This document shows positions 9,188 through 17,454 of a DNA stretch of 64,000 nucleotides, in pieces; position 1 is the first letter of the stretch, and each line of letters begins with the position of its first letter. The stretch is from positions 620,001 through 684,000 of the forward strand of contig NZ_JANFLT010000001.1 in NCBI RefSeq assembly GCF_024385505.1, read 5' to 3'. The translations under genes were made by a program, and so were the position numbers. The stretch comes from Arthrobacter zhaoxinii. GTDB taxonomy: Bacteria > Actinomycetota > Actinomycetes > Actinomycetales > Micrococcaceae. The notes under the pieces were generated by a model, which saw nothing but the letters and a program-made list of their open reading frames with translations, had not been told where the DNA came from and searched no databases.

Positions 9188-9315
9188 CTTTCGTGGTTTC
9201 CCGGGTGCGGATAGACGAACGCCTCGCGGGGGCGGAGCCGGTGATGCTTGGTAGGTCCAGGTCATTGAAGGTCCGGATGACTGCTCCGATGGCCCGTTGG
9301 AGGTGGTGGTCTCGG
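9188..9315 (-). pseudogene. degraded copy of the proC 3' end
   Basis: On the minus strand this stretch aligns with the last ~40 codons of the intact proC about 0.8 kb away. TCCAACGG matches proC CCCAACGG. After a 1-nt deletion the frame reads AVIRTFNDLDLPSI against proC AAIKTFDELNLPGI, and a later GAAACCACGAA matches proC GAAATCACGAA. My hand alignment gives roughly two thirds nucleotide identity. Stop codon and upstream domain are missing. It is in the same orientation as proC, so it looks like an old partial duplication and not an independent gene. Confidence 0.6.
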
Positions 9316-9480
9316 CAACGATCCTTACTCGACCGAACGCAACAACGTCCGCACCCTTCAACGCACGTCCCTTCAACGCACGACGGCGGGTCCCGGGCTT
9401 CCGGGGTCTGCCGTTGTGCTGTGCACGGCGGGGTGCTGGTGACGTGCCGGCCCGGGGTTTCTGAGCGGATCGGCATCCTC

Positions 9481-9584
9481 GATCTACTGAGCAGATAACG
9501 GGGTTATGCGCCGGGGTTCCGGATCTACTGAGCAGATAACGGGGTTATCGGGCGGCTATAAGCCCATTATCTACTCAGTAGATC
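9481..9584. repeat. cluster of ATCTACTGAG palindromic repeats
   Basis: Two identical 27-nt direct copies (9481-9507 and 9522-9548, 41 nt apart) begin GATCTACTGAGCAGATAACG. A third copy lies inverted at 9563-9584 with two C-to-T differences. The core ATCTACTGAGYAGAT is a near-perfect palindrome, perfect in the third copy. The function is unknown; candidates are a protein-binding array or a mobile short repeat. Confidence 0.8.
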
Positions 9585-9851
9585 GTTGCAGGACGGGGAA
9601 GCGTCCGGATGGCCAGCACAGGGTCCCACCGGGTGGTGCTCATGTTGTTGGTGGGACCCCTTGTGCCACAGCAGCACCAATGGGTGGGATAGCCTGTCCG
9701 CTGCCGGCGGACCTTTTGTGCAATTTCCTGCGGTTTGTACACTTTCCTACGCGGCGCGGCGAGGGGATTGCCACAAACCGAAGGGATCCCGACAAACCGA
9801 AGGATTCTGACGCGGTGCCTGCCTTGCAGCATGTCCAACCGGGCCAAGGCT

Positions 9852-9930
9852 CTGGCGCAGCCGGCGGCAGCGTTACCACCCGGCCGTAGGACCTGGCGCA
9901 GCCGGCGGCACGACCGACCGGCCGTAGGAC
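9852..9930 (+). repeat. two tandem GC-rich units abutting the right hairpin repeat
   Basis: Units of 41 nt (9852-9892) and 38 nt (9893-9930) both begin CTGGCGCAGCCGGCGGCA and end CGGCCGTAGGAC. The next copy of CTGGCG begins the hairpin repeat itself, so part of the unit has been iterated outward from it. Confidence 0.7.
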
Positions 9931-9999
9931 CTGGCGGAGGCGGCTTTAATATTCCAAGCGAGCTCTGCGAGCGAGGAATTTCGTTGCCGCCGGAGCCAG
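9921..9999 (-). repeat. right copy of ~80 bp hairpin repeat (REP/MITE-like)
   Basis: Inverted partner of 9020-9099. It lies 41 nt beyond the proC stop codon, so transcripts of proC run into it and could fold it as a large hairpin. Confidence 0.85.
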
Positions 10000-10040
10000 G
10001 CCCGGAGGCCGGACCCGCGAGCCGGCCACGCGAGCCGAAC

Positions 10041-10886
10041 CTAAGCAGTCAGTTGCTTCGTGATTTCCTGGGCACGGGCAGCTGCCGCGCGGGCACCGGA
10101 TTCGATGATGCCGGGCAGGTTCAGCTCGTCGAAGGTCTTGATGGCCGCTTCGGTAGTGCCGTTGGGGCTGGTAACGCCGCGGCGCAGAGTGGGGGCATCG
10201 GCGTCGGGCTCTGCCAGCATGAACCCGGCACCGGCCACGGTTTCGCGGGCCAGAAGCGCGGAAAGGTCAGCGTCCAGGCCCAGCTCGACGCCGGCACGGG
10301 CCATGGCCTCGGCCAGGTAGAAGGCGTAGGCGGGGCCGGAGCCGCTGACGGCGGACACCGCGTCCACCTGCTCTTCGGGAACCTCCACCACCGTGCCGGT
10401 GGCGGACAGTACCCGGCGGGCCAGTTCCATGGCCTCCGGTCCGGCGGAGCTGCCAGCGGAAATGGACGTGACGCCGCGGCCAAGGCGGGAGGGGGTGTTG
10501 GGCATCGCGCGGATCACCGGCTGGCCGTCCGGCAGCAGTGACTCCATCAGCGCGAGCGGCACGGCTGCCGCGACGCTGAGCACCACGGCGCCGCGGGGCA
10601 GGTCCGCCGCAATCTGCCGCAGGAGATCCGCTACCTGCACGGGCTTGACGCCGACAATGACCAGGTCCGCTCCGGCCACGGCTTTCCGGTTCGCGTCCGC
10701 ATCCTCGCTGCCGGCAAGGACGGTGATGCCGTGGGCGGCGCGGAGCTCTTCGGCCCGCTCGGACCGCCGGACGGTGGCGGTTACCTGCTCGGCGGCAAGA
10801 CCGCCGGCGAGGATTCCGCCGAGGATGGCTTCGTTCATCGAGCCGCAGCCCAGGAAGGTAAGTCGGGGATTCTGTGCGCTGTCCAT
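10041..10886 (-). CDS. proC: pyrroline-5-carboxylate reductase
   Basis: Last step of proline synthesis: NAD(P)H-dependent reduction of 1-pyrroline-5-carboxylate. The length of 281 residues is normal. The N-terminal Rossmann motif is FLGCGSMNEAILGG (about residues 11-24). VIRAMPNTP near the middle and the C-terminal signature VSGSGPAYAFYLAEAM followed by GVTSPNGTTEAAI are all intact. The ATG follows GGAGTC. The 3' side abuts a repeat island that also holds a decayed copy of this gene's end. No other proline gene is nearby. Confidence 0.95.
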   Translation of the reverse strand: MDSAQNPRLTFLGCGSMNEAILGGILAGGLAAEQVTATVRRSERAEELRAAHGITVLAGSEDADANRKAVAGADLVIVGVKPVQVADLLRQIAADLPRGAVVLSVAAAVPLALMESLLPDGQPVIRAMPNTPSRLGRGVTSISAGSSAGPEAMELARRVLSATGTVVEVPEEQVDAVSAVSGSGPAYAFYLAEAMARAGVELGLDADLSALLARETVAGAGFMLAEPDADAPTLRRGVTSPNGTTEAAIKTFDELNLPGIIESGARAAAARAQEITKQLTA

Positions 10887-10965
10887 GACTCCGATTCTGT
10901 CATGCTGCGCGCAGGCCGGGCGGCGGGGTGCCGGTTCTACGGGACGTACCGGTACTACTGGGAGA

Positions 10966-11802
10966 CTACTGGGAAGAGTGTCCGGCCAGGACGGCCTTCG
11001 GACCCAGATGCTCCCGCGCGAATTCCAGGGTCTGCTTTAGCTGGTCCTCCCGCTCCCCCGGACCCCGGGCCTTCCGGGTGCTGACTTCCACGGCCACCAC
11101 GCCGGTGAACCCGGCACCGGCCAGGTAGGAGAGCGCCTCCGCGCAGCGCTGGGTGCCCTCGCCGGGAAGCAGGTGCTCATCCTTGCCGTTGCCGGTTCCG
11201 TCCGTCAGGTGGACGTGCCGGAGCCGTTTGCCGAGCCGGCGGATCTGCTCGAACGAGTCCATGCCGGCGATGGCCGCATGGGAAAAGTCCCAGGTGACGT
11301 TTTCGTACGGTTCCGGAACGGGATTCCAGTGCGGCAGGTAGGCCTTCGCCTCACGGCCGCGGACCCGCCACGGGTACATGTTCTCCACCGCGATGGTCAC
11401 CCCGTACTGTTCGGCGAGGGCCTGCACGCCCTCGGCGAAGTTCTCGGCATATCCCGTCTGCCAACGGAACGGCGGGTGCGTCACCACTGTGGCAGCACCC
11501 ACTTCCGCGGCCATGGCCGCAGACAGCTCGATCTTGGTCCAGGCCGCACCCCAGACCTGCTGCGTCAGGAGCAGGGTGGGGGCATGGATCGCGAGGATCG
11601 GCTGCTGGTACCTTTCGCTCAGTTCCTTCAGCGAATCCGGGTCCTGGCTCACCTGGCTGTTGGTGACCATGATTTCGACGCCGTCATAGCCCAGGTCATG
11701 GGCCACGGCGAAGGTGTCATGCACGGACAACGGGTAAACGGATGCGCTGGACAGTGCCACCGGGATGGCGGCGTGTCCGGATGACGGCAGGGACGTCGGC
11801 AT
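10966..11802 (-). CDS. sugar phosphate isomerase/epimerase family TIM-barrel protein
   Basis: About 278 residues with the xylose-isomerase-like TIM barrel pattern: GYDGVEIMV near the start, AIHAPTLLL, AVENMYPW, TWDFSHAAIAG and HVHLTDG are the successive strands carrying likely metal ligands (Glu, Asp, His). The start at 11802 lies one base after the ppx stop codon, with GGAGAG upstream; an earlier ATG (11820) would overlap ppx. The ppx-linked arrangement suggests one transcript. The substrate is unknown, and members include inosose dehydratases, hydroxypyruvate isomerases and endonuclease IV relatives. Endonuclease activity is not indicated. Confidence 0.8.
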   Translation of the reverse strand: MPTSLPSSGHAAIPVALSSASVYPLSVHDTFAVAHDLGYDGVEIMVTNSQVSQDPDSLKELSERYQQPILAIHAPTLLLTQQVWGAAWTKIELSAAMAAEVGAATVVTHPPFRWQTGYAENFAEGVQALAEQYGVTIAVENMYPWRVRGREAKAYLPHWNPVPEPYENVTWDFSHAAIAGMDSFEQIRRLGKRLRHVHLTDGTGNGKDEHLLPGEGTQRCAEALSYLAGAGFTGVVAVEVSTRKARGPGEREDQLKQTLEFAREHLGPKAVLAGHSSQ

Positions 11803-11803
11803 G

Positions 11804-12826
11804 TCAGCTGGGCTCTCCATTGGCGGAAGGACCCGCCCCGGCAGCCACGAGGAATTCTTCCCCGTCCGCAGGCCCGCGGGGCAGGTCACCGGTGGTTTCA
11901 AAACGCAGGGTGTCGAACCGGCGCAGGATCAAACCCTCACGCAGCGCCCAGGGGCAGATCTTCAGCACCGGCACGTCGAAGGCTTCCATTGCGGCCTGCG
12001 CCACGAGGGCACCGGCAAGCATCTGCGGCGCACGCAGCGTGGAGACACCGTCCAGCCCGGCACGGTCCCGGGCGCTCAGTGCACCCAGCCGCTTGGTCCA
12101 GAGGGACAGGTCCTCCAGGGTGAGCACCCGGGGCACAAACGGCCCGGCGGCCGACGGCGCGGCGCCGGCAATGCGGGCCAGGGAGCGGAAGGTCTTGGAC
12201 GTTCCGGCAACGAGGTCCGGGCGGCCGAAGCCGGCGAACTCCTCTGCCGCCTCCCCCACCATGCCGCGGATGTACTTGCGCAGCTTCTTGATGCTCTTGG
12301 GCGACGGCGGATCCTCGGGAAGCCAGTCCCGGGTCAGCCGGCCGGCACCAAGGGGCAGTGACCGGGCAATCTCCGGAAGCTCGTCCTGGCCCAGGGCCAT
12401 CTCGAACGAGCCTCCGCCGATGTCCAGGTCCAGGATGGACCCGGCGCCCCAGCCGTACCAGCGGCGTACGGCCAGGAAGGTCATTGCCGCTTCGTCTCCG
12501 CCGGAGAGTTCCTCCAGCCGCACCGGGGTTTCCCGGTGCACCCGCGCCAGGACCTCGGCGCCGTTGGCTGCCTCCCGGATGGCCGAGGTGGAGAAGGCCA
12601 GCAGGTCCTGGGCGCCGTGCCGGCGGGCAAAGTTCCAGGCCTCGTTGACGAACCCGATGAGTTCATCCTGCCCGGCCGCGCTGATCGCGCCGTCGGCGTC
12701 CAGATAGGACACCAGCTGCAGCGGCCGCTTGTGCGAGGCGAAGGGGAAGGGACGGGCACCGGGATGCGCGTCCACCAGCAGCAGGTGGACGGTGTTGGAC
12801 CCGATGTCGAGGACGCCTAGGCGCAT
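11804..12826 (-). CDS. Ppx/GppA family phosphatase (exopolyphosphatase-like)
   Basis: 340 residues of the actin-like ASKHA fold. The start LGVLDIGSNTVHLLL (about residues 3-17) is the phosphate-1 motif, and LDLDIGGGSFEMALG near 140 is the phosphate-2 motif. This length equals the short actinobacterial two-domain Ppx proteins, without the C-terminal HD domain of enterobacterial Ppx. Polyphosphate or pppGpp hydrolysis is the family activity; which applies is not decided by sequence. GATAAT ends 6 nt before the ATG (leaderless pattern) in the short gap after topA. Confidence 0.87.
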   Translation of the reverse strand: MRLGVLDIGSNTVHLLLVDAHPGARPFPFASHKRPLQLVSYLDADGAISAAGQDELIGFVNEAWNFARRHGAQDLLAFSTSAIREAANGAEVLARVHRETPVRLEELSGGDEAAMTFLAVRRWYGWGAGSILDLDIGGGSFEMALGQDELPEIARSLPLGAGRLTRDWLPEDPPSPKSIKKLRKYIRGMVGEAAEEFAGFGRPDLVAGTSKTFRSLARIAGAAPSAAGPFVPRVLTLEDLSLWTKRLGALSARDRAGLDGVSTLRAPQMLAGALVAQAAMEAFDVPVLKICPWALREGLILRRFDTLRFETTGDLPRGPADGEEFLVAAGAGPSANGEPS

Positions 12827-12832
12827 GATTCC

Positions 12833-12838
12833 ATTATC
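12833..12838 (-). promoter_or_regulatory. putative -10 box of ppx (leaderless)
   Basis: GATAAT on the minus strand lies 6 nt before the ATG at 12826, with no ribosome binding site between. Confidence 0.5.
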
Positions 12839-12851
12839 GCTCTACCGGTCC

Positions 12852-15584
12852 CTACTTCTTCGCTGTAGCTTTCCGCGGGGCAGCGCGCTTCTTCACGGGC
12901 TTCTTTGCAGGGCCCTTCTCGCGCTTCTCCGCAAGCAGTTCAATGGCCTGCTCGCGGGTCAGCTCCTCGATGGCCGTGGAGCGGGGCACCGTGATGTTGG
13001 TGATGCCGTCGGTGATGTACGGACCGAAACGGCCGTCCTTGACCACAATCGGCTTCTCCGACACGGGATCCGCACCGAACTCCGCCAGCGGTGCCGCAGC
13101 CTGCCGTCCGCCGCGCTGCTTGGGCTGGGAGTAGATCTCCAGCGCCTGCTCCAGCGTGATGGTGAAGATTTCCTCTTCGGAACCGATTGAGCGCGAGTCC
13201 GTCCCCTTTTTCAGGTACGGGCCGAACCGGCCGTTCTGGACGGTGATCTCGTTGCCCTCGGCGTCGGTGCCCAGGACGCGCGGCAGCTTCATCAGCTTCA
13301 GCGCCTCCTCCAGGGTGACCGTTTCCACGCTCATTGTCTTGAAGAGCGAACCGGTGCGCGGCTTGACCTTGACCGGCTTCTTCGGTGGCTTGGGCTTGCC
13401 GTTCTTGTAGTACTCCACCGGCGCGTTGGCCAGGTCCTCTTCGGTGGGTTCCGGGATCAGCTCGATCACGTACGGGCCGTAGCGGCCGTTGCGGGCCACG
13501 ATGGTCCGGCCGGTCTCCGGGTCGGTGCCGAGCACGCGTTCCTCGGGAGCTGCGGTCTCCATCAGTTCCACGGCCTTCTCGGCCGTGAGCTCGTCCGGGG
13601 CCAAATCCTCGGGGACGTTTGCCCGCTCGGGTTCGGTGCCTTCGGGGGCGTCGGCGGGCAGCGGACGTTCCAGGTACGGGCCGAACTTGCCCACGCGCAG
13701 CACAATGCCGTCGGCAATCTCGATCGAGTTGATGGCCTTGGCATCGATTTCACCGAGGTCATTCACGATGGTGTGCAGTCCGGTCTCTACCCGGTCGCCG
13801 TAATAGAACTGGTTCAGCCACTCCACGCGTCCGGCCTCGCCGCGGGAAATGCGGTCCAGATCCTCTTCGAGTTCTGCGGTGAAGTCGTAATCCACGTAGT
13901 CCGTGAAGTGCTCCTCCAGCAGGCGGACCACGGAGAACGCGATCCAGCTCGGCACCAGTGCCTGGCCGCGGCTGGTGACATATCCGCGGTCCATGATGGT
14001 GGAGATGGTGGCGGCGTAGGTGGACGGGCGGCCGATGCCGAGTTCTTCGAGCATCTTCACCAGCGACGCTTCAGTGAACCGCGGCGGCGGGGAGGTCTCG
14101 TGGCCGCCGGCGGCAATGTCCGCTGCGGTCAGGGTGTCCTGGGCCTTCAGCACCGGCAGGCGGGCGCCGTCGGTGCCCTCGGCCTCGTCGTCGTCGCGGA
14201 CGGCGTCGCGGCCTTCTTCATAGGCAGCCATAAAGCCGCGGAAGGTGATGACCGTGCCGGACGCCGAGAATTCGGCGTCGCGCCCGTCGGTCGAGACGGC
14301 GCCGATGCGCACGGACGCGGTGGATCCCTTGGCGTCGGCCATCTGGGAGGCGACGGTGCGCTTCCAGATCAGTTCGTAGAGCCGGAACTCGTCGCCGCGC
14401 AGCGAGGAGGCCACCTGCGCCGGGGTGCGGAAGGAGTCACCGGCGGGGCGGATGGCTTCGTGCGCTTCCTGGGCGTTCTTGGACTTGCCCTTGTAGACGC
14501 GCCGGGCTTCGGGCACGTACTCGGGGCCGTAAAGCTCCGAGGCCTGGCGGCGGGCCGCGTTGATGGCCTGGTCCGACAGCGCCGGGGAGTCCGTACGCAT
14601 ATAGGTGATGTAACCGTTTTCGTACAGCCGCTGGGCCACCTGCATGGTCACCCGGGAGGAGAAGCGCAGCTTGCGGCCGGCTTCCTGCTGCAGGGTGGAG
14701 GTGGTGAACGGCGCCGCCGGACGGCGGGTGTACGGCTTGGTGTCGACGGAGCGGACGCTGAACGCGGCCGATTCCAGGCCGGCGGCCAGCGACACGGCCG
14801 CTGCTTCGTCCAGGTGCACGGCGGTCTTGGACTTCAGTTCGCCGCGGTCGGTGAAGTCCTTGCCGGTGGCGACGCGGGCGCCGTCGACGGAGACCAGGCG
14901 GGCCTTGAATTTCTCGGCGGCCTCGGTGGCGAAGGTGCCCACCAGATCCCAGTACGACGCCGGGCGGAACGCCATGCGCTCACGCTCGCGTTCGACCACC
15001 AGGCGGGTGGCGACGGACTGCACGCGCCCGGCGGACAGGCCGCGGGCCACCTTGCGCCAGAGCACCGGGGAAATCTCGTAGCCGTAGAGCCGGTCAAGGA
15101 TGCGGCGGGTTTCCTGGGCGTCCACCATGGCAACGTCGACGTCGCGCATTTCCAGCAGGGCGCGCTGGATGGCCTCGCGGGTGATTTCCGGGAAGGTCAG
15201 CCGGTGAACGGGGACCTTGGGCTTGAGCACCTGCAGCAGGTGCCACGCGATGGCTTCGCCTTCGCGGTCACCGTCAGTTGCGAGGTAAAGCTCGTCGGCG
15301 TCCTTCAGGGCGGCCTTGAGTTCGGCCACCTTTTTCTTCTTGTCGGCGGACACCACGTAATACGGCTCGAAGTCGTTGTCGAGGTCCACGGCGAACTTGC
15401 CGACGCCGGTCTTTTTCAGCTCGGCGGGCAGGTCGGAGGGCTGCGGAAGGTCGCGGATGTGACCCATCGACGCCGTCACCTCGAAGCCTTCGCCCAGGTA
15501 CCCGGCGATGGTCTTGCCCTTGGCCGGAGACTCGACAATTACAAGCTTCTTGCCGGTCTTCTTGTCCGTTGCCTTAACTGGCAC
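12852..15584 (-). CDS. topA: DNA topoisomerase I
   Basis: Type IA topoisomerase that relaxes negative supercoils; 910 residues from the GTG at 15584, which has AGGAGA just upstream. The TOPRIM domain starts KLVIVESPAKGKTI (about 13-26) and carries ATDGDREGE (102-110). The catalytic tyrosine is Tyr328 in GYITYMRTDSP. Four C-terminal repeats of the type GRYGPYV/GRFGPYL are followed by a Lys/Ala-rich tail, the actinobacterial arrangement that replaces zinc fingers. An in-frame ATG 66 nt further upstream has no ribosome site. It is probably monocistronic. Confidence 0.96.
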   Translation of the reverse strand: MPVKATDKKTGKKLVIVESPAKGKTIAGYLGEGFEVTASMGHIRDLPQPSDLPAELKKTGVGKFAVDLDNDFEPYYVVSADKKKKVAELKAALKDADELYLATDGDREGEAIAWHLLQVLKPKVPVHRLTFPEITREAIQRALLEMRDVDVAMVDAQETRRILDRLYGYEISPVLWRKVARGLSAGRVQSVATRLVVERERERMAFRPASYWDLVGTFATEAAEKFKARLVSVDGARVATGKDFTDRGELKSKTAVHLDEAAAVSLAAGLESAAFSVRSVDTKPYTRRPAAPFTTSTLQQEAGRKLRFSSRVTMQVAQRLYENGYITYMRTDSPALSDQAINAARRQASELYGPEYVPEARRVYKGKSKNAQEAHEAIRPAGDSFRTPAQVASSLRGDEFRLYELIWKRTVASQMADAKGSTASVRIGAVSTDGRDAEFSASGTVITFRGFMAAYEEGRDAVRDDDEAEGTDGARLPVLKAQDTLTAADIAAGGHETSPPPRFTEASLVKMLEELGIGRPSTYAATISTIMDRGYVTSRGQALVPSWIAFSVVRLLEEHFTDYVDYDFTAELEEDLDRISRGEAGRVEWLNQFYYGDRVETGLHTIVNDLGEIDAKAINSIEIADGIVLRVGKFGPYLERPLPADAPEGTEPERANVPEDLAPDELTAEKAVELMETAAPEERVLGTDPETGRTIVARNGRYGPYVIELIPEPTEEDLANAPVEYYKNGKPKPPKKPVKVKPRTGSLFKTMSVETVTLEEALKLMKLPRVLGTDAEGNEITVQNGRFGPYLKKGTDSRSIGSEEEIFTITLEQALEIYSQPKQRGGRQAAAPLAEFGADPVSEKPIVVKDGRFGPYITDGITNITVPRSTAIEELTREQAIELLAEKREKGPAKKPVKKRAAPRKATAKK

Positions 15585-15751
15585 TGTTCTCCTACGTAAC
15601 GGGTGGTTCAAATGAATTAGGGCGCTTCGTTCCGGGCGCTTGCGGTGCATCCGCAGTCCGGTACATCCACAGACAGTATGCGCGATGCCCCAGCACTAGG
15701 GTAACCGGAAAGCATCGCAGGCCTTCACCCGCCCGAGGGTTGGCCCGGGGC

Positions 15752-17368
15752 CTACCAGCGGTCCGGAATGAGGAACCCGTCCAACACCAGATTACGCACT
15801 TCCGAGATCAGGTTTTCGCCAAACTCGGGATCCGGGCGGTCCAGCAGTGCGGCCAGGGCCGCCGCTATCTGTCCCACGGAGAGCTCCCCGTCACACGCCG
15901 AAACGAAACCGGTGAGCTCGGTGCTCATGAGGTTGGTCCGCCGCAGACCGGCGCCCTGGCGGAGCAGGATCACTCCCGGGTGCTCGGCCCCGGGGCGCTG
16001 ATGGCGTTCCTCCGTGACGTCGTCGGCGACGCGGAGGTGCACGTCCGCCAGGTTAGTGCAGGCGCTGACCCAGTCGAACCGGCGGACGGCAGCATCCAGG
16101 TGCGGCCCCACGGGCTGTTCGATGGGGTGGGTGATTTCCTCGAACCGGCGCAGCGGCTCGGCGCCGGGCTTCCGGCGCCGGCGCAGCCACAGTGAGCCGA
16201 AGCCCACAGTTCCGACGTCCCGGGAGGCGAAGTCCTCCAGATAGCCGGCGTAGGCCGCCGCGTATTCCTCGCGTTCACGGCCCTGTGCGGCGTCGCGCAG
16301 CCACATTTCGGCGTATTCGGGCGGCGTCAGGGTCTCCCGCTGGATCACCCAGGCATCCGTTCCGTCCGGAAGCCACTCTTCGAGACGGGCGGACCAGTCC
16401 TGCTCCCGGCCGGCAGGGACCTCCCAGTTGCCCAGCATCTGGGCGGTGCCGCCCGGCCGCAGGACTGCTTCCAGACCGGCGACCAGGGCGGCGACGATGC
16501 CGTCTCCGGCCAGTCCGCCGTCGCGGTATGTGTACCGCTCACCCTCCCCGCCGGTACGCGGGGTGATGACGAAGGGCGGATTGGAGACCGCCAGGTCAAA
16601 CTTCTCGCCTGCCACCGGCTCCAGCAGGCTTCCGAGCCGAAGGGTGAACCGTTCCCCGGGCTGCTCCGGTTTGATGTCCAGCTGGGGTGCGTTGAGCATC
16701 AGGTTGAACCGTGTGAACCCGAGGGCACGCTCGGAAATATCGGTGGCTGTGACGTGGTCCGCGTGCCGGAGCAGGTGGAAGGTCTGGATGCCGCACCCGG
16801 TGCCCAGGTCCAGGGCCCGGCCCACGGGGGCACGGACAGTGAGCTGGGCCAGGCTCAGGGATGCCTGGCCTATGCCGAGGACGTGGTCGCGGCGCAGCAC
16901 GCCCGGGCGCTGGTGGCTGCCCAGGTCACTGGCCACCCAGAGGTCGCCGTCGGGATTGCCGGCGGAACCGGTGCCGCCGTCGTCCGTGCCGTAGGGGCGC
17001 AGGTCCACGGCGGCGCGGAAGGTACCGACAACCAGCCCGTGTTCAATCAGCCCGAGTTCCAGGAGGCCTTCGGTGCCGGTGCGGGGCAGTGCCGCGTCCA
17101 GCTGGGCGCGTTCCACCGTTTCGCCCAGCAGCCAGAGCTGGACCGGAACGGCTATCCGGCGGGGAGCTGCCGCTTCGGCCTCGGCCCGGCAGGCCAGCAG
17201 GGCGGGGACCAGCTGGTCCCGTTCCAGGGCCGCCGCCGCGTCCTCGCCGAGGAACGCGGCCACACCGTTCACGGTGTATTCGGCCTCCTCCAGATCGGCG
17301 GCGAGCGCCTGAAGCAGCCAGATGTCGCGGCTGCGGGGTGCGGAAGGAACAGAAGAGAAATCACTCAC
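15752..17368 (-). CDS. class I SAM-dependent methyltransferase (HemK-like, N-terminal extension)
   Basis: 538 residues. An N-terminal helical region of about 150 residues precedes a Rossmann methyltransferase core with ALDLGTGCGIQTF (motif I, DLGTGCG at 187-193) and SNPPFVI (NPPF at 263-266). The NPPF tetrad is typical of enzymes acting on planar nitrogens of bases or glutamine. A C-terminal ~150-residue domain of unknown role follows. This three-part layout is common in actinobacteria next to topA. The GTG start is supported by TAGACT 6 nt upstream (leaderless). The substrate is unknown; rRNA, DNA or protein are all possible. Confidence 0.85.
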   Translation of the reverse strand: MSDFSSVPSAPRSRDIWLLQALAADLEEAEYTVNGVAAFLGEDAAAALERDQLVPALLACRAEAEAAAPRRIAVPVQLWLLGETVERAQLDAALPRTGTEGLLELGLIEHGLVVGTFRAAVDLRPYGTDDGGTGSAGNPDGDLWVASDLGSHQRPGVLRRDHVLGIGQASLSLAQLTVRAPVGRALDLGTGCGIQTFHLLRHADHVTATDISERALGFTRFNLMLNAPQLDIKPEQPGERFTLRLGSLLEPVAGEKFDLAVSNPPFVITPRTGGEGERYTYRDGGLAGDGIVAALVAGLEAVLRPGGTAQMLGNWEVPAGREQDWSARLEEWLPDGTDAWVIQRETLTPPEYAEMWLRDAAQGREREEYAAAYAGYLEDFASRDVGTVGFGSLWLRRRRKPGAEPLRRFEEITHPIEQPVGPHLDAAVRRFDWVSACTNLADVHLRVADDVTEERHQRPGAEHPGVILLRQGAGLRRTNLMSTELTGFVSACDGELSVGQIAAALAALLDRPDPEFGENLISEVRNLVLDGFLIPDRW

Positions 17369-17374
17369 ATTCCC

Positions 17375-17380
17375 AGTCTA
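17375..17380 (-). promoter_or_regulatory. putative -10 box of the methyltransferase gene (leaderless)
   Basis: TAGACT on the minus strand lies 6 nt before the GTG start at 17368. Confidence 0.5.
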
Positions 17381-17399
17381 TGGCCGCGCTATCGGTGCT

Positions 17400-17431
17400 C
17401 CGAACGGGCACTCTTTCGGGTGCCCGTTCGG
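17400..17431 (-). terminator. hairpin after the KstD-like gene
   Basis: A perfect 12-bp stem (CCGAACGGGCAC / GTGCCCGTTCGG) with an 8-nt loop lies 24 nt past the stop codon of the flavoprotein gene. No T-run follows, so it is either a U-less actinobacterial terminator or an RNA-stability element. Confidence 0.55.
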
Positions 17432-17454
17432 ATTCCCCTGCCGGTCCCGGGTAG

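Larger units (their letters stand above)
8927..10040. other. 1.1 kb repeat-rich non-coding island between ktrA and proC
   Basis: No credible intact gene is visible on either strand. The region contains two ~80 bp inverted copies of a hairpin element (9020-9099, 9921-9999), two direct plus one inverted copy of a 22-27 bp palindromic repeat (9481-9584), a 10-bp perfect stem (9621-9630 with 9650-9659), short tandem repeats (9772-9811; 9852-9930) and a decayed proC 3' fragment (9188-9315). Open frames here lack conserved motifs. Confidence 0.75.

Noticed and set aside
8563-9498. A 311-codon plus-strand frame running from within ktrA into the repeat island
   Set aside because: It overlaps ktrA out of frame, is rich in Arg/Gly/Pro and has no conserved domain; it crosses the hairpin repeat.
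9481-9584. Possible CRISPR array from the ATCTACTGAG repeats
   Set aside because: Only two direct copies with a 14-nt spacer, one copy inverted, and no cas genes.
13773-15599. A 608-codon open frame on the plus strand opposite topA
   Set aside because: It is rich in His/Gly/Val/Arg, has no domain motif, and lies exactly opposite the well-supported topA frame. High GC keeps antisense frames open.
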